A DNA stretch of 58,736 nt. Origin: an uncultured Spirochaetaceae bacterium. Lineage in GTDB: Bacteria; Spirochaetota; Spirochaetia; Sphaerochaetales; Sphaerochaetaceae. The notes below the pieces were generated by a model, which saw only the letters and a list, made by a program, of their open reading frames with translations, searched no databases and had not been told where the DNA came from. The DNA lies in contig CALXYL010000014.1 in NCBI GenBank assembly GCA_944392985.1, positions 1-58,736 of the forward strand. Reading direction: 5' to 3'. Below are positions 16,366 through 25,130 of this stretch, in pieces; position 1 is the first letter of the stretch; every line of letters begins with the position of its first letter. Position numbers and translations under genes: made by a program.

Positions 16366-17214
16366 ATGTACAGGATCGTCAGAAAGGAGCAGCTCTCCGA
16401 AGAAGTATTCCTGATGGAGATCGAGGCTCCCATGATAGCCCGCGAGCGCAAGGCGGGACAGTTCGTCATCATACAGAAGGGTGGTGACTATAACGAGCGC
16501 ATCCCGCTCACGATTGCTGATGCGGATCCGGAGCGCGGAACCATCACCATCGTGTTCCAGCGTGTCGGCGCATCCACTTACCTCCTGGCTGAGCTGGGAG
16601 AAGGGGATGCTTTCGAGAATGTCCTCGGCCCGCTTGGCACTCCTACCCATATAGAGAACTATGGCCGCGTTGTCTGCGTTGGCGGCGGGATCGGGGTTGC
16701 CCCGCTTTTCCCTATCGCACAGGCGATGAAGGCAGCTGGCAATGATGTCCGCATCATAATAGGCGCAAGGAACAGGGAACTCATCATCGAAGAGGATCGC
16801 ATGCGCACTATAGATCCCGATCTGACGATAGTCACAGATGATGGATCCTATGGTGAGAAAGGTGTTGTCACCGTTCCCCTTGAGCGCATGCTCAGCGAGG
16901 GCGGGGTGGATCATGTTGTGTCCATCGGTCCTGCCATAATGATGAAGTTCTGCACAAAGACTGCGGAGAAATATGATGTGCCGATCACGGTGTCCCTCAA
17001 TTCGATCATGATCGATGGCACCGGCATGTGCGGTGGCTGCCGTGTGGATATCGGGGGAGAGATGAAGTTCGTCTGCGTCGATGGCCCGGAATTCGATGGG
17101 CACCTCGTCAATTGGGATAACCTGATGATGAGGCAGAGGACATACAAGGCGCAGGAGAAGGAAGATTATGACAAATGCCGCGGTGGTATCTGCGGAAAGC
17201 TGGGGCTGAGATGA
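16366..17214 (+). CDS. nfnA: NADH-dependent reduced ferredoxin:NADP+ oxidoreductase, small subunit (NfnA/SudB-like)
   Basis: 282 residues. FAD-binding FNR-type domain with GQFVIIQ and ERIPLTIAD, an NAD-binding stretch VCVGGGIGVAPLFPIAQA, and a C-terminal [2Fe-2S] site GTGMCGGCRVDIGGE with a following FVCVDGPEFDGH. This architecture is shared with PyrK, but the downstream GltA-like partner indicates the electron-bifurcating Nfn complex, which couples NADH, NADPH and ferredoxin. The end overlaps the next ATG by 4 nt (ATGA). Confidence 0.88.
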   Translation: MYRIVRKEQLSEEVFLMEIEAPMIARERKAGQFVIIQKGGDYNERIPLTIADADPERGTITIVFQRVGASTYLLAELGEGDAFENVLGPLGTPTHIENYGRVVCVGGGIGVAPLFPIAQAMKAAGNDVRIIIGARNRELIIEEDRMRTIDPDLTIVTDDGSYGEKGVVTVPLERMLSEGGVDHVVSIGPAIMMKFCTKTAEKYDVPITVSLNSIMIDGTGMCGGCRVDIGGEMKFVCVDGPEFDGHLVNWDNLMMRQRTYKAQEKEDYDKCRGGICGKLGLR

Positions 17215-18689
17215 AAACACCTGATATGATCGAGAAGGAGGCGAGGGAAGTCCTCGCTTCAATGCCGGAGACGCTTTCCCCGAAGGACAGGGCCGCCATT
17301 CCACATATGGACATGCCGACGCAGGATCCGAAGGAGAGGATCCGCAATATGTCGGAAGTCGCTCTGGGATACACTGAGGAAGAGGCCCTTGTCGAGGCAT
17401 CGCGCTGTCTGCAATGCAAAAACAAGCCGTGTGTCGCGGGATGCCCTGTCGGTATTGATATCCCCGGCTTCATCAGCAGGATCGCGGAGAAGGACTACAG
17501 CGGAGCGCTTTCAGTCATACAGTGCTCAAGCCTGCTTCCGTCCATCTGCGGCCGTGTATGCCCCCAGGAGAACCAGTGCCAGAAGTTCTGCACAGTGGGG
17601 AAGATGAAGAAGGATGTCGATCAGGCCGTAGGGATCGGACGTCTTGAGCGCTTTGTCGCGGATCATGAGGCCGAGAGTGCATCGGTGCCTGAGGTCGCTC
17701 CTGAGACTGGGAAGCGCGTCGCGATCGTTGGATCAGGGCCTGCATCGATTGCATGCGCGGCTGATGTCAGGAGAGCTGGTCATAGCGTGACAGTATTCGA
17801 GGCACTTCACAAGATGGGAGGGGTCCTCAGCTATGGCATCCCGGAGTTCCGCCTTCCGAAGCGCCTTGTCGAGAAGGAGCTTTCCAAGCTGGAGGCGATG
17901 GGCATCAGGTTCGAGCGCAATGTGCTTGTAGGCCGCACCAGGACGATCAGGGAGCTGATGGAGGAGGATGGCTATGATGCCGTATTCGTCGGCACAGGCG
18001 CAGGGCTTCCGAAGTTCATGGGAATCCCGGGAGAGGATCTTGTCTCGGTGTTCTCCGCGAATGAATACCTCACACGCTCCAACCTGATGAAGGCATATGA
18101 CACAGAGCATTCGCTCACCCCGTATTTCCATTCGCATCGCGTCGCTGTATTCGGCGGCGGGAATGTCGCGATGGATGCGGCGCGCACCGCGCTGCGTCTC
18201 GGGGCGGAGACTGTCGATATAATCTACAGAAGATCCAGGGAGGAGATGCCCGCCAGGAAGGAGGAGATCGAGCACGCAGTGGAGGAGGGGTGCAACCTGC
18301 GCCTCCTCTCGCAGCCTGTCGAGATCCTCGGCGATGAGAATGGAATCGTCAAGGGCGTCGTGATCCGCCGCTGTGAGCTTGGTGAGCCGGATGCCTCTGG
18401 ACGCCGTTCCCCTGTGGAGATCCCTGGCTCTGACTACACAGTCGATTACGACACTGTGATCGTCTCGATCGGCAATGCATCGAATCCGCTTATAAAGAAA
18501 ACCACACCGGAGATCGAGACGAACAGGAGAGGCAATTTCATCGTCAACGAAGAGACCTGCGAGACATCCCTCAAGGGAGTCTATGCCGGTGGTGATATCG
18601 TTCTTGGTGCGGCGACTGTAATCCTTGCGATGGGACAGGGCAGGAAGGCTGCCGCTGCCATCAATGAGTATCTCAAGGCAGGAAAGTGA
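17211..18689 (+). CDS. nfnB: NADH-dependent reduced ferredoxin:NADP+ oxidoreductase, large subunit (NfnB/GltA-like)
   Basis: 492 residues. The N-terminal domain carries two [4Fe-4S] Cys sets (CLQCKNKPCVAGCPVGID and CGRVCPQENQCQKFC), then the FAD-binding VAIVGSGPASIACAADV and the NADPH-binding VAVFGGGNVAMDAARTA, ending AGGDIVLGAATVILAMGQG. This is the GltD-like flavoprotein class. Translational overlap with nfnA supports the Nfn complex rather than glutamate synthase; no large glutamate synthase subunit is nearby. ATG 17211 is chosen because it overlaps the nfnA stop. Confidence 0.9.
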   Translation: MKTPDMIEKEAREVLASMPETLSPKDRAAIPHMDMPTQDPKERIRNMSEVALGYTEEEALVEASRCLQCKNKPCVAGCPVGIDIPGFISRIAEKDYSGALSVIQCSSLLPSICGRVCPQENQCQKFCTVGKMKKDVDQAVGIGRLERFVADHEAESASVPEVAPETGKRVAIVGSGPASIACAADVRRAGHSVTVFEALHKMGGVLSYGIPEFRLPKRLVEKELSKLEAMGIRFERNVLVGRTRTIRELMEEDGYDAVFVGTGAGLPKFMGIPGEDLVSVFSANEYLTRSNLMKAYDTEHSLTPYFHSHRVAVFGGGNVAMDAARTALRLGAETVDIIYRRSREEMPARKEEIEHAVEEGCNLRLLSQPVEILGDENGIVKGVVIRRCELGEPDASGRRSPVEIPGSDYTVDYDTVIVSIGNASNPLIKKTTPEIETNRRGNFIVNEETCETSLKGVYAGGDIVLGAATVILAMGQGRKAAAAINEYLKAGK

Positions 18690-19153
18690 CGGATTCGCTG
18701 GAGAGGGTATTCCGCATACTGGAGGCGGTGGAGAAGCATGAGGCAATCGATGAGATCATTGCCTCGTGCTCAATATTCTCCTCCCTTCCTGACAGGGATC
18801 GCTTTGCGCGTGCTGTCCATAGGCGCGAGAGGGAGCAGTCAACTGGAATAGGGCATGGGGTTGCCATCGCGCATGGCCGCCTGCCGCATCTGGAGAAGCC
18901 CCTGATCGCGCTGGGATTCTCAGAGAATGGTATCCCCTTCGACGATGCCTATCCCGAGCCCGTCAGGCTCGTGTTCGTCATAGCATCTTCGCAGAACAGG
19001 GATTCAGATTACCTCCGGGCTGTCTCCTCGATCCTCACATGGGTCCATGATCCGGGTTTCCGCCACCTGCTTGTCGGGAAGTCGTGGGAGGATGAAAGCG
19101 TCATCACTTTCCTCTCCATGCTTGAGAAGCAGGATTTCCATCCAAGGGACTGA
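18686..19153 (+). CDS. PTS EIIA-like (fructose/Ntr type) domain protein
   Basis: 155 residues. The segment STGIGHGVAIAHGRLPHLEKP matches the active-site region of PTS_EIIA_2 domains, with the His of IAHGR as the expected phosphorylated residue, and later RLVFVIASSQNRDSDYLRAVSSI matches the family. No EIIB or EIIC domain is attached or nearby, so a regulatory EIIA-Ntr role is plausible but not shown. It starts at GTG 18686, overlapping the nfnB stop by 4 nt (GTGA), so it is translated with the Nfn subunits. The 3' end overlaps the convergent next gene by 50 bp. Confidence 0.8.
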   Translation: MTDSLERVFRILEAVEKHEAIDEIIASCSIFSSLPDRDRFARAVHRREREQSTGIGHGVAIAHGRLPHLEKPLIALGFSENGIPFDDAYPEPVRLVFVIASSQNRDSDYLRAVSSILTWVHDPGFRHLLVGKSWEDESVITFLSMLEKQDFHPRD

Positions 19154-19640
19154 AGATCATATCAAGCCGCTCATCGTGTGCTGCAGGTATGTAGCGCGGT
19201 TCATATGACACAGAGAAGGCGACACCCGCAGTGAGAAGCCTCTCCCTGTTCTCTGCAATATACCTGTCATAGAAGCCACCGCCGCGGCCAAGCCTGTAAT
19301 GACCATTGTATGCCAGCAGGGGAACAAGCATCAGAGCGCTGCTGAATCCCTCTTCCACATGCTCAGGCTCCATGAAGCCGAATGCTGATAATGATAGCTT
19401 CCTGGAGGAGGAGAAGCGCATCACCCCATCCTCGATGTATGGAAGGAGGATCCTCTCATCCTCAAGGAGGGGGGATATATCCGGTTCGGAGGGAAGGGGA
19501 TGGAAGGCGAGGATCGTCTCTGCTTCCTGCCATTGTCTGGACGAGCGTATCATCTCCACGATTTCCGATGATTCCTCCGCCTTCCCTTGGAAAGCCTTCA
19601 CCCGGGAGATCATCTCCTTCCTCAGTTCCTTCCTGTCCAT
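19104..19640 (-). CDS. 5-formyltetrahydrofolate cyclo-ligase
   Basis: 178 residues. It has the basic N-terminal DRKELRKEMISRV, the substrate strand ILAFHPLPSEPDISPLL, VPLLAYNGHYRLGRGGGFYDRYI (the glycine-rich ATP/phosphate loop) and a late DMIF motif. The enzyme converts 5-formyl-THF to 5,10-methenyl-THF using ATP. The start at ATG 19640 follows family length; the frame open upstream runs through the putP terminator and has no similarity. In many bacteria this gene follows 6S RNA; here 6S RNA is elsewhere (47.8 kb). Confidence 0.9.
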   Translation of the reverse strand: MDRKELRKEMISRVKAFQGKAEESSEIVEMIRSSRQWQEAETILAFHPLPSEPDISPLLEDERILLPYIEDGVMRFSSSRKLSLSAFGFMEPEHVEEGFSSALMLVPLLAYNGHYRLGRGGGFYDRYIAENRERLLTAGVAFSVSYEPRYIPAAHDERLDMIFSPLDGNPASQAWRGK

Positions 19641-19669
19641 ATCATGATTGTACCCCGGGACTCTCGGAA

Positions 19670-19702
19670 AAGGAAAGGCTGGAAAGCAGTGCTCCCCAGC
19701 CT
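19670..19702 (-). terminator. Intrinsic terminator of putP
   Basis: Minus-strand AGGCTGG and CCAGCCT pair around a 13-nt loop, followed by TTTCCTTTT. Confidence 0.75.
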
Positions 19703-19707
19703 CGCTC

Positions 19708-21261
19708 TCAGCCCTTAGCGGCCTCGAATTCATCCTGTATCGTCTTGTCAGGTGCCTTTGAAAGCAGGGAGACAATGACGATGAACGCGGACGAGACGAT
19801 GAACGCTGGAAGCAGCTCATAGATGCCCCAGATCCCGCCCATCGGCTTTATGAGGAAGTTCCAGATGAATACCATCGCGCCGCCTGAGATCATGCCGGCG
19901 ATAGCTCCGCTTCTTGTCGTCCTCTTCCAGAAGAGGGAGAAGAGCATCAGAGGGCCGAATGTCGCTCCGAAGCCAGCCCAGGCGAAGCTGACGATTGTGA
20001 ATATCACGCTGTTCTCATCCATCGCGATGATAGCGCCGAGGAATGCGATGATAAGCAGCGCCGCGCGTCCGACATGCATGATCTCCTTGTCGGAAGCCTC
20101 CTTCCTGAAGAGTCTCTGCCAGAGGTTCTTCGAGAAGGCCGAGGCTGCGATGAGAAGGTATGAATCAGAGCTTGAGATCGTCGCCGCGAGGATTCCTGCG
20201 CTTACAAGACCAGCGAAAAGCGGGTGCAGAAGAATCGATGCAAGGAACGAGAAGATGTTCTCCGCATCGGAGTTTGTCGCGAATGCGGTGGGGGCGTATG
20301 CCCTTCCAATAAGGCCGATCATGATGGCGGCGAACAGCGAGATGATGACCCATACAGTCGCGATACGGCGGCTCTTCGTCAGCTCCTCCTTCCTCCTGAT
20401 CGCCATGAACCTGAGAAGCACCTGCGGCATTCCGAAGTACCCAAGGCCCCAGGCAAGCATGGAAAGCGCGCTGATGAAGCTGTATGGCGAGGCGTCCCCG
20501 AAAAGAGGAGCTCCATTCTGCATGATCTGCTCTCCTGTCTCGCTCAGCACAGGTGTGGCCTGGCTGAAGAGGCCAAGGTATCCAGGGATTGCCTTGAGAT
20601 TGCTGAACACCTCCCCGGGACCGCCCGCGGCAACAGTTCCAAGTGTCAGTATGATGACAAGGGCAAGTACCATGATCACGGCCTGCATGAAGTCGCTCGC
20701 GCTCTCTGCCAGGAAGCCTCCAAGGAAGGTGTACACAACGACGAATACCGCTCCGACGATCATCATGATGTGGTAATCCACGCCGAAAAGCGACGAGAAG
20801 AGCTTTCCGCATGTGACAAAGCAGCTGGATGCATAGACACAGAAGAAGATGAGGATGAAAAGGGACGAGATCGTCATCAGCACCTTTTTCCTCTCGTGGA
20901 AGCGGTTGCTGAAGAAATCAGGCAGCGTGATGGCGTTGCCTGCGATCTCCGAGTAATGCCGGAGGCGCTTCGCGACGATGAGCCAGTTGATGTACGTTCC
21001 TATTGCAAGGCCAGCTGCAGTCCAGAAGGCATCTGCAAGCCCTGTCCAGTATGCAAGTCCGGGCAAGCCCATGAGCAGCCATCCGCTCATATCAGAGGCT
21101 TCTGCGCTGAATGCTGCCACCCACGGTCCGAGCGACCTGCCGCCAAGATAGTAGTTCTCAGAGTTCTCATTTGCGCGCTTGGCGAAATATACACCGATGC
21201 CTATGACAACCCCGATATAGAGGATCATAGTGATCAGTGTCTGTATCTGGCTGGATTCCAT
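19708..21261 (-). CDS. putP: Sodium/proline symporter (PutP-like)
   Basis: 517 residues with about 13 hydrophobic helices (sodium:solute symporter family). The PutP features NYYLGGRSLGPWVAAFSAEASDMSGWLLMGLPG and, later, SSSDSYLLIAASAF are present, so proline uptake driven by Na+ is the likely role. ATG 21261 is chosen because GGAGGG lies 5 nt upstream; a second in-frame ATG sits at 21273. Monocistronic with its own terminator. Divergent from the alkaline phosphatase gene, with a 235-base gap. Confidence 0.9.
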   Translation of the reverse strand: MESSQIQTLITMILYIGVVIGIGVYFAKRANENSENYYLGGRSLGPWVAAFSAEASDMSGWLLMGLPGLAYWTGLADAFWTAAGLAIGTYINWLIVAKRLRHYSEIAGNAITLPDFFSNRFHERKKVLMTISSLFILIFFCVYASSCFVTCGKLFSSLFGVDYHIMMIVGAVFVVVYTFLGGFLAESASDFMQAVIMVLALVIILTLGTVAAGGPGEVFSNLKAIPGYLGLFSQATPVLSETGEQIMQNGAPLFGDASPYSFISALSMLAWGLGYFGMPQVLLRFMAIRRKEELTKSRRIATVWVIISLFAAIMIGLIGRAYAPTAFATNSDAENIFSFLASILLHPLFAGLVSAGILAATISSSDSYLLIAASAFSKNLWQRLFRKEASDKEIMHVGRAALLIIAFLGAIIAMDENSVIFTIVSFAWAGFGATFGPLMLFSLFWKRTTRSGAIAGMISGGAMVFIWNFLIKPMGGIWGIYELLPAFIVSSAFIVIVSLLSKAPDKTIQDEFEAAKG

Positions 21262-21383
21262 AGTTCCCTCCATTTTCCGGATTTTTCCTATCAATAATAA
21301 CTTAAAAGAAAAAGAGATGATACCCCTATCCTTATTGGTTTCACCATATTGCGGCAATCGTGATTCTTCCCTCTGCCTTAACA

Positions 21384-21482
21384 GTTGGGGCTGTTGCTTA
21401 CCGTCGATTTAACGGAGGTGTAACCACAGCAGGAGGGAAGAGAGCTTCCGGTTCTGGTAGCCTTCAGGCTGTAAATCCCAAT
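21384..21482 (+). promoter_or_regulatory. Candidate structured leader RNA upstream of alkaline phosphatase
   Basis: A closing stem GTTGGG (21384-21389) with CCCAAT (21477-21482) can enclose three further helices: GCTGT/ACAGC plus TTAC/GTAA (21390-21430), GGAAG-AGAG-CTTCC (21436-21449) and GTAGCC-TTCA-GGCTGT (21457-21472). Several pairs are G-U on the plus strand and would be A-C on the minus strand, favouring the phoA orientation. The closing stem ends directly before the GGAGG ribosome site. I do not recognise a known riboswitch class. Confidence 0.45.
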
Positions 21483-21495
21483 ACGGAGGATCAAG

Positions 21496-22959
21496 ATGAG
21501 AAGATTTTCAGCAGTTCTCATGACTATGCTCCTCATTCTCTCTGTGGTGAGCGCAGCAGGGGATGCGGAGACGGAGAAGGCTATAAGGGCCGCGGCGGAG
21601 GAGGCATCGCCGAAGTATGTGTTCATGTTCATCGGAGATGGAATGAGCTCTCCGCAGACGAATTCAGCACAGGTATACAATGGACGGAATGAGTCCGGTC
21701 TTGTGGAGCTTGAGGAGCTGACATTCACACAGTTCCCGGTCGTGGGCCTCCAGTACACGCAGGACTCCACATCATTCTGCCCGGATTCAGCTTCGACGGC
21801 GACATCCCTCTCTTCCGGCTTCAAGACACACAGCGGAGTCATCGGAATGGGTGTTGACAGGGTCACTCCCGGCACAACGATCGCGGAGATGCTTCACGAC
21901 AAGGGCTGGAAGATCGGTATCGTCTCCACTGTGACGATCAACCACGCGACCCCGGCTGCGTTCTATGCCCACATCGCTTCCAGGAATGATTACTATGACA
22001 TCGGCATCCAGATGGCGGAATCAGGATTCGAGTATTTCGCTGGTGGATCCGTGAACAAGGCCGATGATGGCGACAAGTCGATCTATGAGGTTCTTGAGGA
22101 TAATGGGTACCTCGTGACGAATGACAGGGACACGATCCTCAGCCTCAACAGCGACAGCGGCAAGGTCTACGCCTACAGCCCGGTACTTCAGGATGATGGA
22201 GCGATGCCGTATGACATCGATGCACCTGCCGACTCCCTCAGGCTCAAGGACTTCGTGAAGAAGGGAATCGATGTCCTGGACAATGAGACAGGCTTCTTCA
22301 TGATGGTGGAAGGCGGCAAGATCGACTGGGCAGGACACGCAAATGATGCTGTTGCGAACATGAGCGACACGCTTGCCCTTGACGAGGCTGTCGAGGTTGC
22401 CCTTGATTTCGCTAAGGATCACCCAGATGAGACACTCATCATCGTCACTGGTGACCATGAGACTGGCGGTATGACGATTGGCTATGCTGCAACTGGCTAC
22501 AACACCGCATTCGATATCCTTCGCGCCCAGAAGTGCTCCTATGTCCAGTTCGACTCCTATGTGGAGGAGGCGAAGGCAGATGGATCCTTCACCTTCGATG
22601 ACATGATGGCGATGGTCGAGGAGTATTTCGGCCTTGTCGCGCCGGGAGAGGAAGCTGAGGTTGAGGCTCTTGTGATGAATGACTATGAGTACGCTAAGCT
22701 CCAGAAGGCATACGCTGATGACCAGAGCGGCAATGTCGATGGCTATGAGGAGTCACTCCTCTACGGCGGCTACAGTCCGATCAGCGTCACGCTGACGCAC
22801 ATCATCAACAACAAGGCCGGTATCGGCTGGACAAGCTATGCCCATACTGGCCTTCCGGTTCCTGTATACGCATACGGAGAGGGCGCAGAGCTCTTCATCG
22901 GTGCCTACGACAACACCGAAGTCGCACATAAGCTCATGGATCTTACTGACGCAAGGTAA
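21496..22959 (+). CDS. phoA: Alkaline phosphatase
   Basis: 487 residues with signal peptide (MRRFSAVLMTMLLILSVVSA). Motifs of the alkaline phosphatase family: metal-binding FMFIGDGMSSPQ, the nucleophile serine in CPDSASTATSLSSG, EGGKIDWAGHAND, VTGDHETGGMTIG and a late YAHTG. It hydrolyses phosphate monoesters in the periplasm using Zn/Mg. GGAGG lies 6 nt before the ATG. The gene is preceded by a structured leader and followed by a strong terminator. Whether it responds to phosphate cannot be told; no clear Pho box is seen. Confidence 0.93.
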   Translation: MRRFSAVLMTMLLILSVVSAAGDAETEKAIRAAAEEASPKYVFMFIGDGMSSPQTNSAQVYNGRNESGLVELEELTFTQFPVVGLQYTQDSTSFCPDSASTATSLSSGFKTHSGVIGMGVDRVTPGTTIAEMLHDKGWKIGIVSTVTINHATPAAFYAHIASRNDYYDIGIQMAESGFEYFAGGSVNKADDGDKSIYEVLEDNGYLVTNDRDTILSLNSDSGKVYAYSPVLQDDGAMPYDIDAPADSLRLKDFVKKGIDVLDNETGFFMMVEGGKIDWAGHANDAVANMSDTLALDEAVEVALDFAKDHPDETLIIVTGDHETGGMTIGYAATGYNTAFDILRAQKCSYVQFDSYVEEAKADGSFTFDDMMAMVEEYFGLVAPGEEAEVEALVMNDYEYAKLQKAYADDQSGNVDGYEESLLYGGYSPISVTLTHIINNKAGIGWTSYAHTGLPVPVYAYGEGAELFIGAYDNTEVAHKLMDLTDAR

Positions 22960-22977
22960 GATGGGACTGATTGGAAA

Positions 22978-23003
22978 GGGGAGGTTCGCGCCTCCCCGCT
23001 TTT
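22978..23003 (+). terminator. Intrinsic terminator of alkaline phosphatase gene
   Basis: GGGGAGG, loop TTCGCG, CCTCCCC followed by GCTTTTT. Confidence 0.9.
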
Positions 23004-23005
23004 TG

Positions 23006-24133
23006 ATGAACATGGTTTTCAAGGATAGAAAAAGCATCGCGTTCATCGCGGCATTCATCATCGCTTCTGCTGTGCTTCTCCTCATCCCTACAGGTTTTGA
23101 GCGTAGCATCTACGTCAATGCGGAAGGGGCAAGGGCACTTGTGCTGTCTACCGACGACAGCACCATAATACAGACTGGGCTTTTCAGGACAGGCGATCAG
23201 CGCTGCATGGTACGCATCCTCTCCGGGGAGCATAAGGGGCTGGAGATGGAAGGCATCAACCTGCTTTCAGGCAGCCTCCGAGATGACAAGGTATTCGTTC
23301 CAGGGGATACAGCATGGGTCCTCGTCGAGCGTGACAGTGAGGGCAATCCGATCTTCATCAACATGATCGATATATGCCGTCTGGGGAAGGAGGCATTCCT
23401 TGCCATCCTTTTCGCGGCAGTCCTCATCGCGTTCAGCGGATTGAGAGGCATACGCATGATCCTCTCATTCGTCTTTGCCTTCCTCGCTATATGGAAGCTC
23501 CTGATCCCTACGATCCTCCGCGGTGCCAATCCGCTCCTGATGTGCATCTCCGTGATGGTGCTCCTGACGCTCGTGACGCTTCCGATGGTTTCCGGCATCA
23601 ACCGGCGAAGCCTCGCCGCAATCTTCGGATCGGTAAGTGCGATGCTGCTGACGATGCTCGTGTCGCTTTTCATGACCTGGTATCTCGGCATCCATGGCTC
23701 TGTGATGGAGATGAGTGAGTCGCTTCTCTACAGCGGCTTCATGGATCTTGATCTCACGTCTCTCTTCTCAGGCGTCGTATGCCTCTCCGCGGGCGGTGCG
23801 ATCATGGATCTCTCGATCGATGTGTCTGCGGCGATGTGGGAAGTCAGGGAGCATGCGCCGGATATGTCGCGTAAGGCGCTCTTTGCATCAGCGATGGAAG
23901 TGGGGAGGGCAGGGGTCGGCACTCAGATCACGACGCTGCTTCTTGCCTATGTGGGAAGCTATCTGACGCTTATGATGGTCTATATGGCACAGGCAACCCC
24001 GATTCCCAATATCCTCACATCCAAATCAATCGCGGCGGAGATCATGCAGACGCTTTCTGGTTCCATAGGCATCGTACTCGTCACTCCGCTTACCGCGCTG
24101 ATAGGCATGTTCCTTTTCAGGAAGGATGGCTGA
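23006..24133 (+). CDS. YibE/F-family multipass membrane protein
   Basis: About 375 residues. An N-terminal membrane helix and a soluble beta-rich part (residues about 30-110, including VRILSGEHKGLEMEGINLL) precede seven or so helices; GGAIMDLSIDVSAAMWEV and EVGRAGVGTQITTLLLAYVG are hallmark YibE/F stretches. The function is unknown; the fold suggests transport. ATG 23006 immediately follows the upstream terminator and has no ribosome site. An alternative in-frame ATG at 22961 has AAGG upstream but would put the terminator hairpin inside the coding region. Its 3' end overlaps rfbB by 17 bp. Confidence 0.8.
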   Translation: MNMVFKDRKSIAFIAAFIIASAVLLLIPTGFERSIYVNAEGARALVLSTDDSTIIQTGLFRTGDQRCMVRILSGEHKGLEMEGINLLSGSLRDDKVFVPGDTAWVLVERDSEGNPIFINMIDICRLGKEAFLAILFAAVLIAFSGLRGIRMILSFVFAFLAIWKLLIPTILRGANPLLMCISVMVLLTLVTLPMVSGINRRSLAAIFGSVSAMLLTMLVSLFMTWYLGIHGSVMEMSESLLYSGFMDLDLTSLFSGVVCLSAGGAIMDLSIDVSAAMWEVREHAPDMSRKALFASAMEVGRAGVGTQITTLLLAYVGSYLTLMMVYMAQATPIPNILTSKSIAAEIMQTLSGSIGIVLVTPLTALIGMFLFRKDG

Positions 24134-25130
24134 AGGCTCTGCGGTAGAACGCGGCAGCCTCCTCCAGTCGGCGATGGAATGAATCCTCCGGCACCGAGAA
24201 CCCGAGCTCTTCCCTGATCCTGGAGGAGTCGAGCGCGTATCGTAGGTCATGGCCGGGCCTGTCAGGTACATACTCAATGAGGCTTTCATCCTTGCCGAGG
24301 ATGGACAGCAGCTGCTTTATAAGGCTGATGTTGCTGATCTCCACGCCGCTGCCGACGTTGTAGATCCTTCCGCTCTCCCCGTGCGCGAGAACGCTCTCCA
24401 CCGCCCTGCAATGATCCTCTGCAGATATCCATTCCCTCACATTCAGTCCGTTTCCGTAGACAGGGATCGGGAGGCCGTGCAGTGCATTCCATATGACCTT
24501 TGGAATGAGCTTCTCCCTGTGCTGATACGCTCCGAAGTTGTTTGTGCACCTCGTGATCGTAGCCTTGATGCCATAGGTGCGGCAGTAGGACAGGACAAGG
24601 AGATCGGCGGCGGCTTTTGACGCGCTGTATGGGGAGCTTGGGCGGAGAGGGGAGTTTTCAGTGAAGCGCTCACTGCACTCCAGAAGGAGGTCTCCATAGA
24701 CCTCATCTGTGGAAACCTGATGGAAACGCACCCCATGGCGTACGGCAGCATCCAGAAGGACACCGGTGCCGAGGACATTCGTCTCAAGGAAGAGGGATGG
24801 ATTGCTGATCGAATTGTCGACATGGCTTTCGGCTGCGAAGTTCACGACAGCATCCGGCTTCTCGCGGCAGAACGTTTCTTCCACCGCCTCCTTCTCCCTG
24901 ATATCCCCCTTGATGAATGTGAAGCGGCTGTTTTTGAGGCAGCCATCGAGATTCTCCAGGCTTCCTGCGTATGTCAGGGAATCGAATCCTGCGATATGGA
25001 GATCAGGATGCCAAGAAAGCATCAGGGATGTGAAGTTCGCTCCGATGAAACCCGCGGCACCTGTGACGATTATCCTCTGAAAAGGAAAGCCGGCACTCTG
25101 TACCGGCCTTGTCCTTTTTGTCTCTTCCAT
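24117..25130 (-). CDS. rfbB: dTDP-glucose 4,6-dehydratase
   Basis: 337 residues, extended SDR fold. NAD-binding IIVTGAAGFIGANF, the substrate region FAAESHVDNSI, the active-site STDEVYGDLL and YSASKAAADLLV, and TRCTNNFGAYQHREKLIPK are all typical of RfbB/RmlB. It makes dTDP-4-keto-6-deoxyglucose for surface sugars. No other rml gene is nearby. ATG 25130 overlaps the stop of the upstream gene (ATGA). It adds about 18 residues before the usual family start, and these extra codons contain a terminator-like hairpin. Confidence 0.9.
   Translation of the reverse strand: MEETKRTRPVQSAGFPFQRIIVTGAAGFIGANFTSLMLSWHPDLHIAGFDSLTYAGSLENLDGCLKNSRFTFIKGDIREKEAVEETFCREKPDAVVNFAAESHVDNSISNPSLFLETNVLGTGVLLDAAVRHGVRFHQVSTDEVYGDLLLECSERFTENSPLRPSSPYSASKAAADLLVLSYCRTYGIKATITRCTNNFGAYQHREKLIPKVIWNALHGLPIPVYGNGLNVREWISAEDHCRAVESVLAHGESGRIYNVGSGVEISNISLIKQLLSILGKDESLIEYVPDRPGHDLRYALDSSRIREELGFSVPEDSFHRRLEEAAAFYRRAFSHPS
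25084..25110 (-). terminator. Terminator-like hairpin inside 5' coding region of rfbB
   Basis: Minus-strand GGCCGG, 7-nt loop, then TGCCGGCTTTCCTTTT forms a GC-rich stem with a T-rich tail. It lies after the VPVE-repeat gene but within the first codons of rfbB. Confidence 0.5.

Noticed and set aside
17211-18689. Glutamate synthase small subunit
   Set aside because: No large GltB subunit is near and the gene is coupled to an FNR-type NfnA partner.
16342-18746. Long minus-strand open frames opposite nfnA and nfnB
   Set aside because: They mirror well-conserved coding sequence, have no ribosome sites or recognisable motifs, and arise from codon bias in the genes beneath.
20224-21297. 357-codon plus-strand frame opposite putP
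   Set aside because: Antisense to conserved symporter helices; its charged, Cys/His-rich composition is a mirror artefact.
21384-21482. Cobalamin, glycine, SAM or TPP riboswitch upstream of phoA
   Set aside because: None of the conserved core sequences of these classes could be placed on the predicted helices.
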